Source: an uncultured Lachnospiraceae bacterium (lineage in GTDB: Bacteria > Bacillota > Clostridia > Lachnospirales > Lachnospiraceae). Taken from it: 32,727 bases of DNA. A program made the translations under genes and the position numbers. Of this stretch, positions 7,904-15,868 are shown piece after piece. Positions within the stretch are counted from its first letter, which is position 1. Each line of letters opens with the position of its first letter. The notes under the pieces were generated by a model, which was not told the DNA's origin, ran no database searches, and was given only the letters and a program-made list of their open reading frames with translations. The DNA lies in assembly GCA_945949045.1 (NCBI GenBank), contig CAMFDG010000023.1:1-32727 (forward strand), in the 5' to 3' direction.

Positions 7904-8614
7904 ATGGTCTCGAAACAGAAAATTTTAATTGTGGACGACGACAACAATATTGCGGAACTGATCTCCCTTTATCTGACCAAGGAATGCTATGATACGAAAA
8001 TTGTCAGCGACGGAGAGGAGGCCCTGACTGCTTTTGAGCAGTACAATCCTAACCTGATCCTCCTGGATCTGATGCTTCCCGGCATTGACGGCTATCAGGT
8101 ATGCCGGGAGATCCGCACCCACAGCAATGTCCCCATCATCATGCTGTCGGCAAAGGGCGAGATTTTTGACAAGGTCTTAGGTCTGGAGCTTGGCGCAGAT
8201 GACTATATCATGAAGCCCTTTGATTCCAAGGAACTGGTGGCAAGAGTCAAGGCAGTGCTGCGACGCTATCAGCCCGCGCCCACCGTCCGGAAGGCAGAGC
8301 CTGTAGTGGAGGTCAAATGCGTGGAATATCCGGATCTCATCGTAAACCTGTCCAACTACTCCGTCATGTACAACGGACACCCGGTAGATATGCCGCCAAA
8401 GGAGCTGGAGCTTTTATATTTTCTGGCCGCCTCACCCAATCAGGTATTTACCAGGGAACAGCTTTTGGATCATATCTGGGGATACGAATACATCGGCGAC
8501 ACAAGAACGGTTGATGTCCACGTCAAGCGTCTCCGGGAAAAAATCAAGGATCACGATACCTGGTCCATCGCCACGGTCTGGGGCATCGGCTATAAATTCG
8601 AGGTAACGGAATGA
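7904..8614 (+). CDS. OmpR/PhoB-family response regulator
   Basis: A 236-residue two-domain transcription factor. The receiver (about 5-120) has the acidic pair D11-D12, phosphoacceptor D55 (LILLDLMLPG), S82 and K104 (YIMKPF). The winged-helix effector (about 140-233) has the expected PPKELELLYFLA, REQLLDHIWG, TRTVDVHVKRLREK and WGIGYKF. All receiver residues are intact. A very strong ribosome binding site (AAAGGAGG) lies 8 bases before the ATG. Its stop overlaps the kinase start by 4 bases (ATGA), so the two are translationally coupled partners. The regulon cannot be predicted from this window. Confidence 0.93.
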   Translation: MVSKQKILIVDDDNNIAELISLYLTKECYDTKIVSDGEEALTAFEQYNPNLILLDLMLPGIDGYQVCREIRTHSNVPIIMLSAKGEIFDKVLGLELGADDYIMKPFDSKELVARVKAVLRRYQPAPTVRKAEPVVEVKCVEYPDLIVNLSNYSVMYNGHPVDMPPKELELLYFLAASPNQVFTREQLLDHIWGYEYIGDTRTVDVHVKRLREKIKDHDTWSIATVWGIGYKFEVTE

Positions 8615-10047
8615 AAACGAATCTTTTCGTCAAATATCTGACAGGCTTTTTGTGCTTCATCGTCCTGTCTTTTGTCATCCTCTGCACTTTTACCCAGAGT
8701 GCGGTAACCCGCTATCTGGAACACCATGAGGCACAGCAGCTTTATCGGGAATCCTCACAGATTGCTGCAGACTACGCAGCCTCCTTTCTGAACCAGTCCC
8801 TGTCTTTGGAGGAATTTCAAAAGCAGATGGAGACCCTGGGAGAATATTTATCTGCTGAGATCTGGATGATGGATAATAAAGGGCATATACTGTTTAATTC
8901 TGCGGATGCCGAGATTGGCAAATCTGCTTCCACCGCCCAATATCAGGTACTTTCCGATTTTGACACCGGAGATTTTGACGGCTCCTATTACCGGATCAAC
9001 GATTTCTACGGCTGTTTTTCGGAAAAGACGCTGACTGTCATCTCCCCGGTCACTACCAACTACCGGGTACATAATTATGTGCTCATTCATAAGCCCCTGT
9101 CCAAAATCACAGGTACTGCCAATGAGGTGATGAACATTACGTTCTTTACCGTAGGCCTGGTATGTCTTGCGGCACTGCTTCTTCTTTTGTTTTTTCTTCT
9201 CCTGGTGCATCGTCCGGTGAGAAAAATTACAAAGGTCGCCAAAAGCTATGCCAAGGGCGATTTTGAGCCTGCAGTGGAGCTTCACACCGACGATGAGCTG
9301 GGTCTGATCGCCAACACCATGAATTACATGGCCAATGAGCTTGGCACCCTCGAGGATGACCAGCGCAAATTTATCTCCAACGTATCCCACGATTTCCGGT
9401 CTCCGCTGACCTCCATCAAGGGCTATGTGGAGGCAATGCAGGATGGCACCATCCCTCCGGAGCTTCAGGAAAAATACTTTAATATCATTCTCTTTGAGAC
9501 CGAGCGCTTAACTAAGCTGACCCAGGGTATTCTGGATTTAAACCGCTTCGGACATCGGGGAATCATGCTGGACCTGGCGGATTTTGACATCAATCGTATG
9601 ATTAAAACTACCATCCTGACCTTCGAGGGCACCTGCAGTAAAAAGGGCCTGTCTTTCGATCTGGTGCTGACGGGACAGGAGCTGTTTGTCACTGCAGATA
9701 TGAGCAAGATCCAGCAGGTCCTCTATAACCTGATTGACAATGCCACGAAGTTTTCCCACAACAATTCAGCCATCAAAATAGAGACCAGCATCAAAAATGA
9801 AAAGGTGTTGATCTCTGTCAAGGATTCCGGTATCGGAATCCCGGCCGACAGTATCTCAAAGATCTGGGACCGCTTCTACAAGACGGATCTGTCCCGGGGC
9901 AAAGACAAGAAAGGCACCGGCCTTGGACTTTCTATTGTGAAGGAAATCATCCAGGCCCACAATGAACACATCAACGTGATCAGCACAGAGGGAGTGGGCA
10001 CGGAATTTATCTTTACGCTTCCCCTGTCAAAAAAAGAAGTGCAGTAA
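8611..10047 (+). CDS. Sensor histidine kinase with HAMP domain, partner of the adjacent regulator
   Basis: A 478-residue membrane kinase of the classic two-membrane-segment type. TM1 covers about 9-28, an extracellular sensor about 30-175, TM2 about 177-199, and HAMP about 200-250. The H-box is NVSHDFRSPLTS with phosphorylated H260. HATPase motifs are NLIDNATKFS (N377), DSGIGI (405-410), and GTGLGL (435-440). All catalytic boxes are present. The extracellular domain has the size of a PAS-like (PDC/dCACHE) fold but I do not see a diagnostic motif. The last codons form the left arm of the terminator at 10032-10062. Confidence 0.93.
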   Translation: MKTNLFVKYLTGFLCFIVLSFVILCTFTQSAVTRYLEHHEAQQLYRESSQIAADYAASFLNQSLSLEEFQKQMETLGEYLSAEIWMMDNKGHILFNSADAEIGKSASTAQYQVLSDFDTGDFDGSYYRINDFYGCFSEKTLTVISPVTTNYRVHNYVLIHKPLSKITGTANEVMNITFFTVGLVCLAALLLLLFFLLLVHRPVRKITKVAKSYAKGDFEPAVELHTDDELGLIANTMNYMANELGTLEDDQRKFISNVSHDFRSPLTSIKGYVEAMQDGTIPPELQEKYFNIILFETERLTKLTQGILDLNRFGHRGIMLDLADFDINRMIKTTILTFEGTCSKKGLSFDLVLTGQELFVTADMSKIQQVLYNLIDNATKFSHNNSAIKIETSIKNEKVLISVKDSGIGIPADSISKIWDRFYKTDLSRGKDKKGTGLGLSIVKEIIQAHNEHINVISTEGVGTEFIFTLPLSKKEVQ

Positions 10048-10062
10048 TCCTGCACTTCTTTT
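10032..10062. terminator. Bidirectional terminator between convergent genes, enclosing the kinase stop codon
   Basis: AAAAGAAGTGCAG (10032-10044) and its exact complement CTGCACTTCTTTT (10050-10062) form a 13-bp stem. The 5-base loop starts with the TAA stop of the plus-strand kinase. The minus-strand gene stops at 10063, directly against the other arm, and its transcript would then run into seven U residues. The A/T ends of the stem let it work in both directions. Confidence 0.8.
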
Positions 10063-11148
10063 CTACTCTAATTTCAAAGCATTTCCTTTTCTGTCATAAG
10101 CCACACTGTGAGCCGTCCAGTCAAAGCTCTCCGGGTCCAGTTTCTGTTCATTGGCGCGGTAATCTCCACGGAAAACATCATATTCAAAGCGATATCCATC
10201 CGATGATACGGCCCGGAGGAACAAGCGGATACGATGATCCTTCTGCATTGCATTCTCCGGCTGGACCTGAGGCTCTGCAGGGTCATCCCCTGCCGGCTGG
10301 TCCAACCCCTCGTCCCCCTCCGATTGAAGAGAATAAGAAAACTGACATTTCATGTCGGATGCATAGCTTGTGACCGGCAATAATTCCTCCGGTGTCTGCC
10401 TCTCGGATTCCGGCTGTTCCACCTGTTGACCAGCCACAGATTCCTGGAGGTTTTCAGCAGTTTCGTCCGGATCCTGTGTCATATTTGCAAAAAGATTCTG
10501 TGTCCATATTTCCTCATTATCCAGAAGAGCTACCAGCTCTAGACTTTCAAACTGAAACTGTTTTTCTCCTTCCAGCGCAAAGCTGCACTTGGACTTCAGA
10601 CTTAACGTTCCCTCTTTCACAGTAGGCGCATACTCCAGCCTTCCGGAGAGCACGCTTCCCAGCTTCATCCCCAGACCGTCATAGTCCTCCAGCACCTCGG
10701 TGGATTTCTTCTTACCGTTAGCCAGAAGGAAAGTGACATTTCCGTCGAAGGATTTGTTTAAAGGGAGCTTGATGCTTCCGGTATAAGCATAGCCTTCCAG
10801 CGAGAGCGGGCACTCCACCGTGCCAAAGTAAACACTGACTGTGGTATCCTCGCTGTACTCCTTCGGAATCACGGTTGCCTTCACCTCATAGTTCTTTCCT
10901 GCAAAATCCATATCTGTGACCTCAATGGAGTAGTTCTCCACCATACTGGCCTCTTCCTTAAGGGTCTTCTCTATATTGGACTGCATCCCACTCACATCCG
11001 AAAGAATGATATTGGTGGTATCCTGCAGATAAACCAGCTGATTTGTCAGCTCCTTCAGTCTGGCATACATCATTACCATGATCACCAGCCCTGCTGCAGC
11101 AACCAGCGCAGCGATAATTGTTTTCCACTTAATCTTTCTTTTTTTCAT
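10063..11148 (-). CDS. Unrecognised membrane-anchored extracellular protein
   Basis: The protein of 361 residues has a basic start (KKRKIKWK), one membrane segment (about 10-28), then a heptad-like stretch (about 30-68) suggesting a short coiled coil. The rest is an extracellular region with beta-rich character and an acidic Gln/Glu/Pro-rich low-complexity linker (about 245-305). I recognise no enzyme motif. It is the last gene after hisS and aspS, 27 bases behind aspS, with only a weak AAGA ribosome binding site. No link to translation is evident, so it may simply be carried by the operon. It ends at the bidirectional terminator. Confidence 0.8.
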   Translation of the reverse strand: MKKRKIKWKTIIAALVAAAGLVIMVMMYARLKELTNQLVYLQDTTNIILSDVSGMQSNIEKTLKEEASMVENYSIEVTDMDFAGKNYEVKATVIPKEYSEDTTVSVYFGTVECPLSLEGYAYTGSIKLPLNKSFDGNVTFLLANGKKKSTEVLEDYDGLGMKLGSVLSGRLEYAPTVKEGTLSLKSKCSFALEGEKQFQFESLELVALLDNEEIWTQNLFANMTQDPDETAENLQESVAGQQVEQPESERQTPEELLPVTSYASDMKCQFSYSLQSEGDEGLDQPAGDDPAEPQVQPENAMQKDHRIRLFLRAVSSDGYRFEYDVFRGDYRANEQKLDPESFDWTAHSVAYDRKGNALKLE

Positions 11149-11175
11149 ATTATCTTATTTAATGACTGCTATGCT

Positions 11176-12975
11176 TTAGTCATCCTGTCCCTGGGGCGCA
11201 GCGATGGCGATTCCCAGTTCCTCCAGCTGCTTGTCATCTACAGTTCCCGGCGCCTCTGACATCAGATCAGACGCATCCTTCACCTTCGGGAACGCGATCA
11301 CATCACGGATGGAATCTGCATGAACCATGTGCATGATCATGCGGTCCACTCCGTAGGCCAGTCCTGCGTGAGGCGGTACTCCATAGGAAAAGGCATCCAG
11401 AAGGAAACCAAACTGCTCATGGGCACGCTCTTTCGTAAAGCCCAGCACTTCAAACATCTTTTCCTGAATATCATCCTGATGAATACGGACAGATCCTCCG
11501 CCCAGTTCCGTTCCATTTAATACAATATCGTAGGCCTTTGCACGGACCGCGCCCGGATCGGAGTCGATTTTGTCCCAATCCTCCTCCATCGGCATCGTAA
11601 AAGGATGATGCATCGCCATAAAACGGTTCTCCTCATCCGACCACTCCAGCAGCGGGAACTCTGTTACCCAAAGGAAATGATACTGGTTCTCATCCATCAG
11701 ACCAAGCTCCTCACCTAACTGCAGACGAAGGGCTCCCAGCACGTTCCATACGATCTTATTCTTATCTGCTGCAAAGAGAAGCAGATCTTTCGGTTTTCCA
11801 TTCATCTTTTCTACAAGAGCAGATAATTCTTCCTCTGTCATAAACTTTGCAAAAGAAGACTTATAGGTGCCGTCCTCGTTGATAGAAAGATAGGCCAGAC
11901 CCTTGGCTCCGCAGCCCTTTGCAAACTCTACCAGCTTGTCAATCTTCTTGCGTGGCATGGCTCCCTGTCCCTCTACATTGATACCACGGACACTTCCGCC
12001 ATTCTCCAGCGCACCGGTAAACACGCCAAATCCACAGCCCTTTACCACGTCTGATACATCCACCAGTTCCATGCCAAAACGGGTGTCCGGCTTATCAGAG
12101 CCAAATCGGTCCATGGCCTCCTGCCATGGCATACGCGGCAGCGGGATCTGGATATCCACGCCGACGGCCTTCTTAAATACATATTTCAGCAGGCGCTCAT
12201 TCACCTCAATCACATCATCGATATCCACGAAGGACAGCTCCATATCTGCCTGAGTAAATTCCGGCTGACGATCCGCACGAAGATCCTCATCCCGGAAGCA
12301 TCTTGCAATCTGGAAATAGCGGTCATAACCGGAAGCCATCAGAAGCTGCTTAAACAACTGCGGAGACTGTGGAAGTGCATAGAAGTTTCCCGGATGCACG
12401 CGGCTCGGAACCAGGTAATCTCTTGCCCCCTCCGGAGTAGACTTGCACAGGATCGGCGTCTCGATCTCTAAAAAACCCTCGTTTGCCATAAACTGGCGCA
12501 TCAGCCCCAGCACTCGGCTCTTTAACATGAGATTACGCTGGATGTCCGGTCTGCGCAGATCCAGGTAACGGTATTTGAGGCGAATCTCTTCCTTTGTCTG
12601 ACTGTTCTCCTCAATGGCAAAGGGAGGCGTCTGTGCCTCGGATAAAATCCGAAGGCTGGTGGCAATGACTTCGATATCTCCGGTCTTTAAGTTCTCGTTG
12701 ACCGCTGCAGTACGCTTCTGAACGGTTCCCTCTACGGCCACAACAAACTCGCTGCGGAGCGTTCCCGCCTTTGTAAATCCTTCAGCCCCCACACGATTCT
12801 CATCAAAAACAATCTGTAATAATCCACTTCGGTCACGCAGATCGATAAAAATCAGACTTCCTAAGTTTCTTCTCTTCTGCACCCAGCCCATGACCGTAAC
12901 CTTTTCACCGATATTGGCACTGGACACCTCTGTACATCTGTGGCTTCTGTGTAAGCCCATCATTGACTCTGCCAT
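11176..12975 (-). CDS. aspS: Aspartyl-tRNA synthetase, bacterial type
   Basis: Class II synthetase that charges tRNA with aspartate, acting in the cytoplasm. At 599 residues it is the usual bacterial length. The N-terminal OB fold binds the anticodon (VTVMGWVQKRRNLGSLIFID, about 26-45). The catalytic domain has motif 2 in FRDEDLRADRQPEFTQ (about 227-242) and motif 3 in YGVDRM (about 541-546). The bacterial GAD insertion lies between them. The start ATG has AGGAGG 5 bases upstream. It follows hisS by 49 bases in the same transcript. I cannot tell from the sequence alone whether it discriminates tRNA-Asp from tRNA-Asn. Confidence 0.97.
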   Translation of the reverse strand: MAESMMGLHRSHRCTEVSSANIGEKVTVMGWVQKRRNLGSLIFIDLRDRSGLLQIVFDENRVGAEGFTKAGTLRSEFVVAVEGTVQKRTAAVNENLKTGDIEVIATSLRILSEAQTPPFAIEENSQTKEEIRLKYRYLDLRRPDIQRNLMLKSRVLGLMRQFMANEGFLEIETPILCKSTPEGARDYLVPSRVHPGNFYALPQSPQLFKQLLMASGYDRYFQIARCFRDEDLRADRQPEFTQADMELSFVDIDDVIEVNERLLKYVFKKAVGVDIQIPLPRMPWQEAMDRFGSDKPDTRFGMELVDVSDVVKGCGFGVFTGALENGGSVRGINVEGQGAMPRKKIDKLVEFAKGCGAKGLAYLSINEDGTYKSSFAKFMTEEELSALVEKMNGKPKDLLLFAADKNKIVWNVLGALRLQLGEELGLMDENQYHFLWVTEFPLLEWSDEENRFMAMHHPFTMPMEEDWDKIDSDPGAVRAKAYDIVLNGTELGGGSVRIHQDDIQEKMFEVLGFTKERAHEQFGFLLDAFSYGVPPHAGLAYGVDRMIMHMVHADSIRDVIAFPKVKDASDLMSEAPGTVDDKQLEELGIAIAAPQGQDD

Positions 12976-13024
12976 AACTTCCTCCTAATTATAAATTAAA
13001 CAAACGGCCAATGGACCGACGCTT

Positions 13025-14284
13025 TCACTTTTTAAAGAACTCCACGAATTCTTCGTAGCCCTCTTTCGCAAGCTGCTCCTTCTGGAACTTCTTATTCTTG
13101 TTCATTCTTACCACAAGCACCTGCTGGCCGTCCGCCCTGGCAGCCTTTGCCTGTTCCATCACATTCACCAGCTTGTCCGCCGGATAATTTTTCTCCACCA
13201 GATATGCCACCCTCTTTGGGCTCTCCGGAATCTTGAAGCCGCTCTCCATGAGGAGTAAAATGATGCGCTCAAAACCGATGGAGAAACCGCAGGCTGGCAC
13301 ATCCCTTCCCGTAAATTTGCCGATCATCTGGTCATAACGGCCACCGCCACCGCAGGCTGCACCAAGCTCCGGCATGGCAATCTCAAAAATAGTACCGGTA
13401 TAGTAGCTCATACCACGCACCAGCGTTGGATCAAAGACCAGCGTAAACTCCGCTGCCTTTGTGGCATTGACCGCCGTAGCGATCTCAGTCATATTTTTTG
13501 CCACATCCGGGTCCAGATATTCGCCAAGAACCTCTGAGAGGGCAGAAATTCCTTCTGCCACATCTTTTTTATCTTTAAGCAGTTCAAACAGATTCAGGTA
13601 TTTGTCGATAGATTTCTCCTCGTAGCCTTCCTTGGCCAGCTCCTCCGCCACACCGTCAATCCCAATCTTGTCCATCTTATCCAGTGTGATAAGTACGCTG
13701 TCGTAATCCTCCTCGGCAAAACCGCTGTAAGCGGCCATTGCCTTTAAGATTCTCCGCTCGTTAATGCGAATCTCGAAATTCTTAAAACCCAGGCGGCCAA
13801 TGGTGGTAGTAGTAGCGGAGATCAGTTCGATCTCCGCCAGATTACTGGACTCACCTAAGATATCAATATCGCACTGGGTAAACTGGCGGTAACGGCCTCT
13901 CTGGGGGCGGTCTGCTCTCCACACGCTCCCGATCTGCAGAGCCTTAAAGGGCGTCGGCAATTCATTGGCATTGTTCGCGTAAAAACGGGAAAGAGGTACG
14001 GTCAGGTCGTAGCGCATACCAAAATCCACTACGTCTGCCTCTTCCTTTGCGGTTTCTAAATTTAACTTTTCCCCACGCTTCAACACTTTAAAGATCAGCT
14101 TCTCGTTCTCACCGCCCTGCTTATTGGACAGGTTCGCAATATTCTCCATACATGGGGTCTCAATCGGTGTAAACCCGAAGCTTCGGTAAGTATCCTTGAT
14201 CACGCCTGTCACATAATCACGGATCTCCATCTCCGCCGGTAAAATATCCTTCATGCCGTTGACCGGCTTTTTACTCAATGCCAT
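13025..14284 (-). CDS. hisS: Histidyl-tRNA synthetase
   Basis: Class II synthetase that charges tRNA-His. The 419-residue protein has DLTVPLSRFYAN, motif 2 in VWRADRPQRGRYRQF (about 121-135), the histidine-specific RGMSYYTG (about 286-293), ACGGGGRYDQMIG, and motif 3 in GFSIGFERI, followed by the C-terminal anticodon-binding domain. GGAGG lies 7 bases before the ATG. It is the first gene of hisS-aspS-unknown, with a promoter at 14379-14407. The leader is only about 70 bases, too short for a T-box, which distinguishes it from many T-box-controlled synthetase operons of Firmicutes. Confidence 0.97.
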   Translation of the reverse strand: MALSKKPVNGMKDILPAEMEIRDYVTGVIKDTYRSFGFTPIETPCMENIANLSNKQGGENEKLIFKVLKRGEKLNLETAKEEADVVDFGMRYDLTVPLSRFYANNANELPTPFKALQIGSVWRADRPQRGRYRQFTQCDIDILGESSNLAEIELISATTTTIGRLGFKNFEIRINERRILKAMAAYSGFAEEDYDSVLITLDKMDKIGIDGVAEELAKEGYEEKSIDKYLNLFELLKDKKDVAEGISALSEVLGEYLDPDVAKNMTEIATAVNATKAAEFTLVFDPTLVRGMSYYTGTIFEIAMPELGAACGGGGRYDQMIGKFTGRDVPACGFSIGFERIILLLMESGFKIPESPKRVAYLVEKNYPADKLVNVMEQAKAARADGQQVLVVRMNKNKKFQKEQLAKEGYEEFVEFFKK

Positions 14285-14311
14285 CTGCTTTCCTCCATTT
14301 ATCTGACTTCC

Positions 14312-14326
14312 CTGTCAATATGACAG
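14312..14326 (-). promoter_or_regulatory. Small hairpin in the hisS leader
   Basis: CTGTCA-ATA-TGACAG is a perfect 6-bp inverted repeat with a 3-base loop, in the leader about 28 bases before the hisS ATG. It has no U-run, so it is not a terminator. It could be an operator or an mRNA structure; no known element matches. Confidence 0.3.
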
Positions 14327-14378
14327 CCTCTTTCTATTCTCTCTGCAGACTGATACCTTTCCGCAGACACTATTCTTA

Positions 14379-14407
14379 ATTATAGTCTGTTCTTCCTCTT
14401 TAATCAA
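14379..14407 (-). promoter_or_regulatory. Sigma-A-type promoter of the hisS-aspS operon
   Basis: TTGATT (14402-14407), a 17-base spacer and TATAAT (14379-14384) on the minus strand, with the transcript start near 14372. The -35 begins only four bases after the stop of the broken regulator gene, so upstream readthrough into hisS is possible. Confidence 0.75.
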
Positions 14408-14410
14408 CTA

Positions 14411-14997
14411 TCATTTATTTTTCGACTGCTCTTCCATCCGGGCAATGCCATAGCTGACCTTTACACTACCGCCGGTGTAGAGCTCATGAAAACACCTGAG
14501 AATACGGCCTGCCACCATATCCCCATTCTCATCACCGGTCTCAATCAGGATCACGATGATCTGTTTGCTGGAATATCTGGTGGAGACATCGGACCTGCGT
14601 AAAGACAGATAGATTGACATTTTCCTGGGTATAAACCCGGTTCCACAGTCCCGTCAGGGCATCCTGACAGGACTTATTCTTCATATCAGAGATTTCACGA
14701 TTCTTCTGTTCCAGCCGTTCTGCCAGACTGCTCCGAAGCTCCTCCAGCTCCAGGACTCTTCCGATCCGGGAGCGCATCACTGCCGGGACGAAGGGCTTTG
14801 CGATGAAATCAAAGGCCCCCTCTTTAAAACAGCGGGTCTCCGTTTCACTGTCACTGTCCGCCGTCAGAAAGATCACCGGAATATTTTCACAGTGTTCCAC
14901 GGATTGCCGGAATGATCTTATATTCATCACTCAGAAAACTTCTTGCTGTTGCAAGATTCATTTTATCGTCATCAATCATCAGAATTGTTTTTTTCAT
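14411..14997 (-). pseudogene. Broken response regulator with degenerate GGDEF-like domain
   Basis: The remnant starts at ATG 14995-14997 as MKKTILMIDDDKMN, the first strand of a receiver. Near 14911 the frame shifts and about 30 residues are missing, including the phosphoacceptor Asp. The second frame continues ENIPVIFLTADSDSETETR and FIAKPFVP (receiver end), a coiled-coil linker, and DALTGLWNR, the start of a diguanylate-cyclase-type domain. Near 14600-14635 there is a second junction with loss of the domain middle. A third frame ends it with LRRSDVSTRYSSKQ and VKVSYGIARME. RYSSKQ stands where active cyclases have the R-x-GGDEF loop, so the parent was probably already inactive as a cyclase. 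The receiver part resembles that of the HD-GYP protein at 21292-22317. Last gene of the signalling operon. Confidence 0.75.
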
Positions 14998-15020
14998 ACC
15001 CCAATTACCTCATCTCTTTC

Positions 15021-15842
15021 TTACTGATCCTGCTCTAACACAGCACTTTCGATACCATACTTCTCTGCCAGGGAAGCAATGGTTCCATCCTGGTAGGATG
15101 CAGCCAGGAATTCATTTGCTTTTTCCGTCAGGTCCGATTCCTTTCGAAATCCCACGCATAACACTTCATCATTCAATGCAATAGCAAACCCCAGTTCCTC
15201 AAATTCCTGTCCCTCTCCGGTATAGCAGTCCGCCATAATGACATCGATCACAGCCGCATCCGTTTTTCTGTCACGGACACTCTGCAGTGCCTCCAGCTGT
15301 GTAGGATAGGCGGTGTAACGGAATTTTTTCTCCTTCAGAAGAGCCTCCCCTGTGGAGCCGGTTTCCACAGCAAACAAGAGATGCTGACAGGCTTCCAGCG
15401 TTTGATACTGCTGCCCTTCGCTTTTTCGAAGCACCACCACCTGAGCATTGGAAAGATATGGGTCGGAGCAGGAAATGGTCTGTTTCAATTCCTCCGTCTC
15501 TGTCATCCCATTCCAGATGCAGTCAATGGATCCCTTCCGAAGAAGCTCTGTTTTCTTATCCCAGTCGATTTCCTTAAACTTCAGGGAAACCCCCAGCTCC
15601 CGGGCGAAGGCCTCTGCCAGATCCGCATCAAATCCCACCCAGCTGTCACCCTCCTGGTAATCCATCGGTACAAAATCCGTGATCCCCACCACAAGGGATC
15701 CTTTTGCCTTCACATATTCCAGGTCGGAGCTCTGCAGTCTGTTTCTAGACCGCCCCCCGCCTGTTCCACCGGAACAGGCGGCAAGCAGAGCCGTCATGGC
15801 CACAATGGCAAAAAGCAGGTAAATTCTGTAGTGTTTTTTCAT
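15021..15842 (-). CDS. Family 3 extracellular solute-binding lipoprotein without transporter genes
   Basis: A 273-residue lipoprotein: signal peptide with lipobox LAAC and lipidated C23, a Gly/Ser/Arg linker, then a periplasmic-binding-protein type 2 fold (about 40-265) starting KGSLVVGITDFVPM with GFDADLAEAFARELG, as in amino-acid ABC binding proteins. In those, the motif T-x-T-x-x-R supplies an Arg that binds the ligand carboxylate; here it reads GMTETEELK with L119 at that position, so the ligand may not be a standard amino acid. No permease or ATPase is nearby. It lies 26 bases downstream of the DegV-fused kinase in the same operon, so it may feed a ligand signal to the membrane kinases. 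AAAGGAG precedes the start. Confidence 0.88.
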   Translation of the reverse strand: MKKHYRIYLLFAIVAMTALLAACSGGTGGGRSRNRLQSSDLEYVKAKGSLVVGITDFVPMDYQEGDSWVGFDADLAEAFARELGVSLKFKEIDWDKKTELLRKGSIDCIWNGMTETEELKQTISCSDPYLSNAQVVVLRKSEGQQYQTLEACQHLLFAVETGSTGEALLKEKKFRYTAYPTQLEALQSVRDRKTDAAVIDVIMADCYTGEGQEFEELGFAIALNDEVLCVGFRKESDLTEKANEFLAASYQDGTIASLAEKYGIESAVLEQDQ

Positions 15843-15868
15843 GTCTGTCCCTCTCCTTTATTCTGATA

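Noticed and set aside
12985-13024. Terminator between hisS and aspS
   Set aside because: Only a 5-bp imperfect stem (CGGTC/GGCCG) with a broken T-run is visible; the genes are 49 bases apart in one direction and are best treated as one operon.
14285-14410. T-box riboswitch upstream of hisS
   Set aside because: The leader from the promoter to the ATG is only about 70 bases and has no terminator/antiterminator pair.
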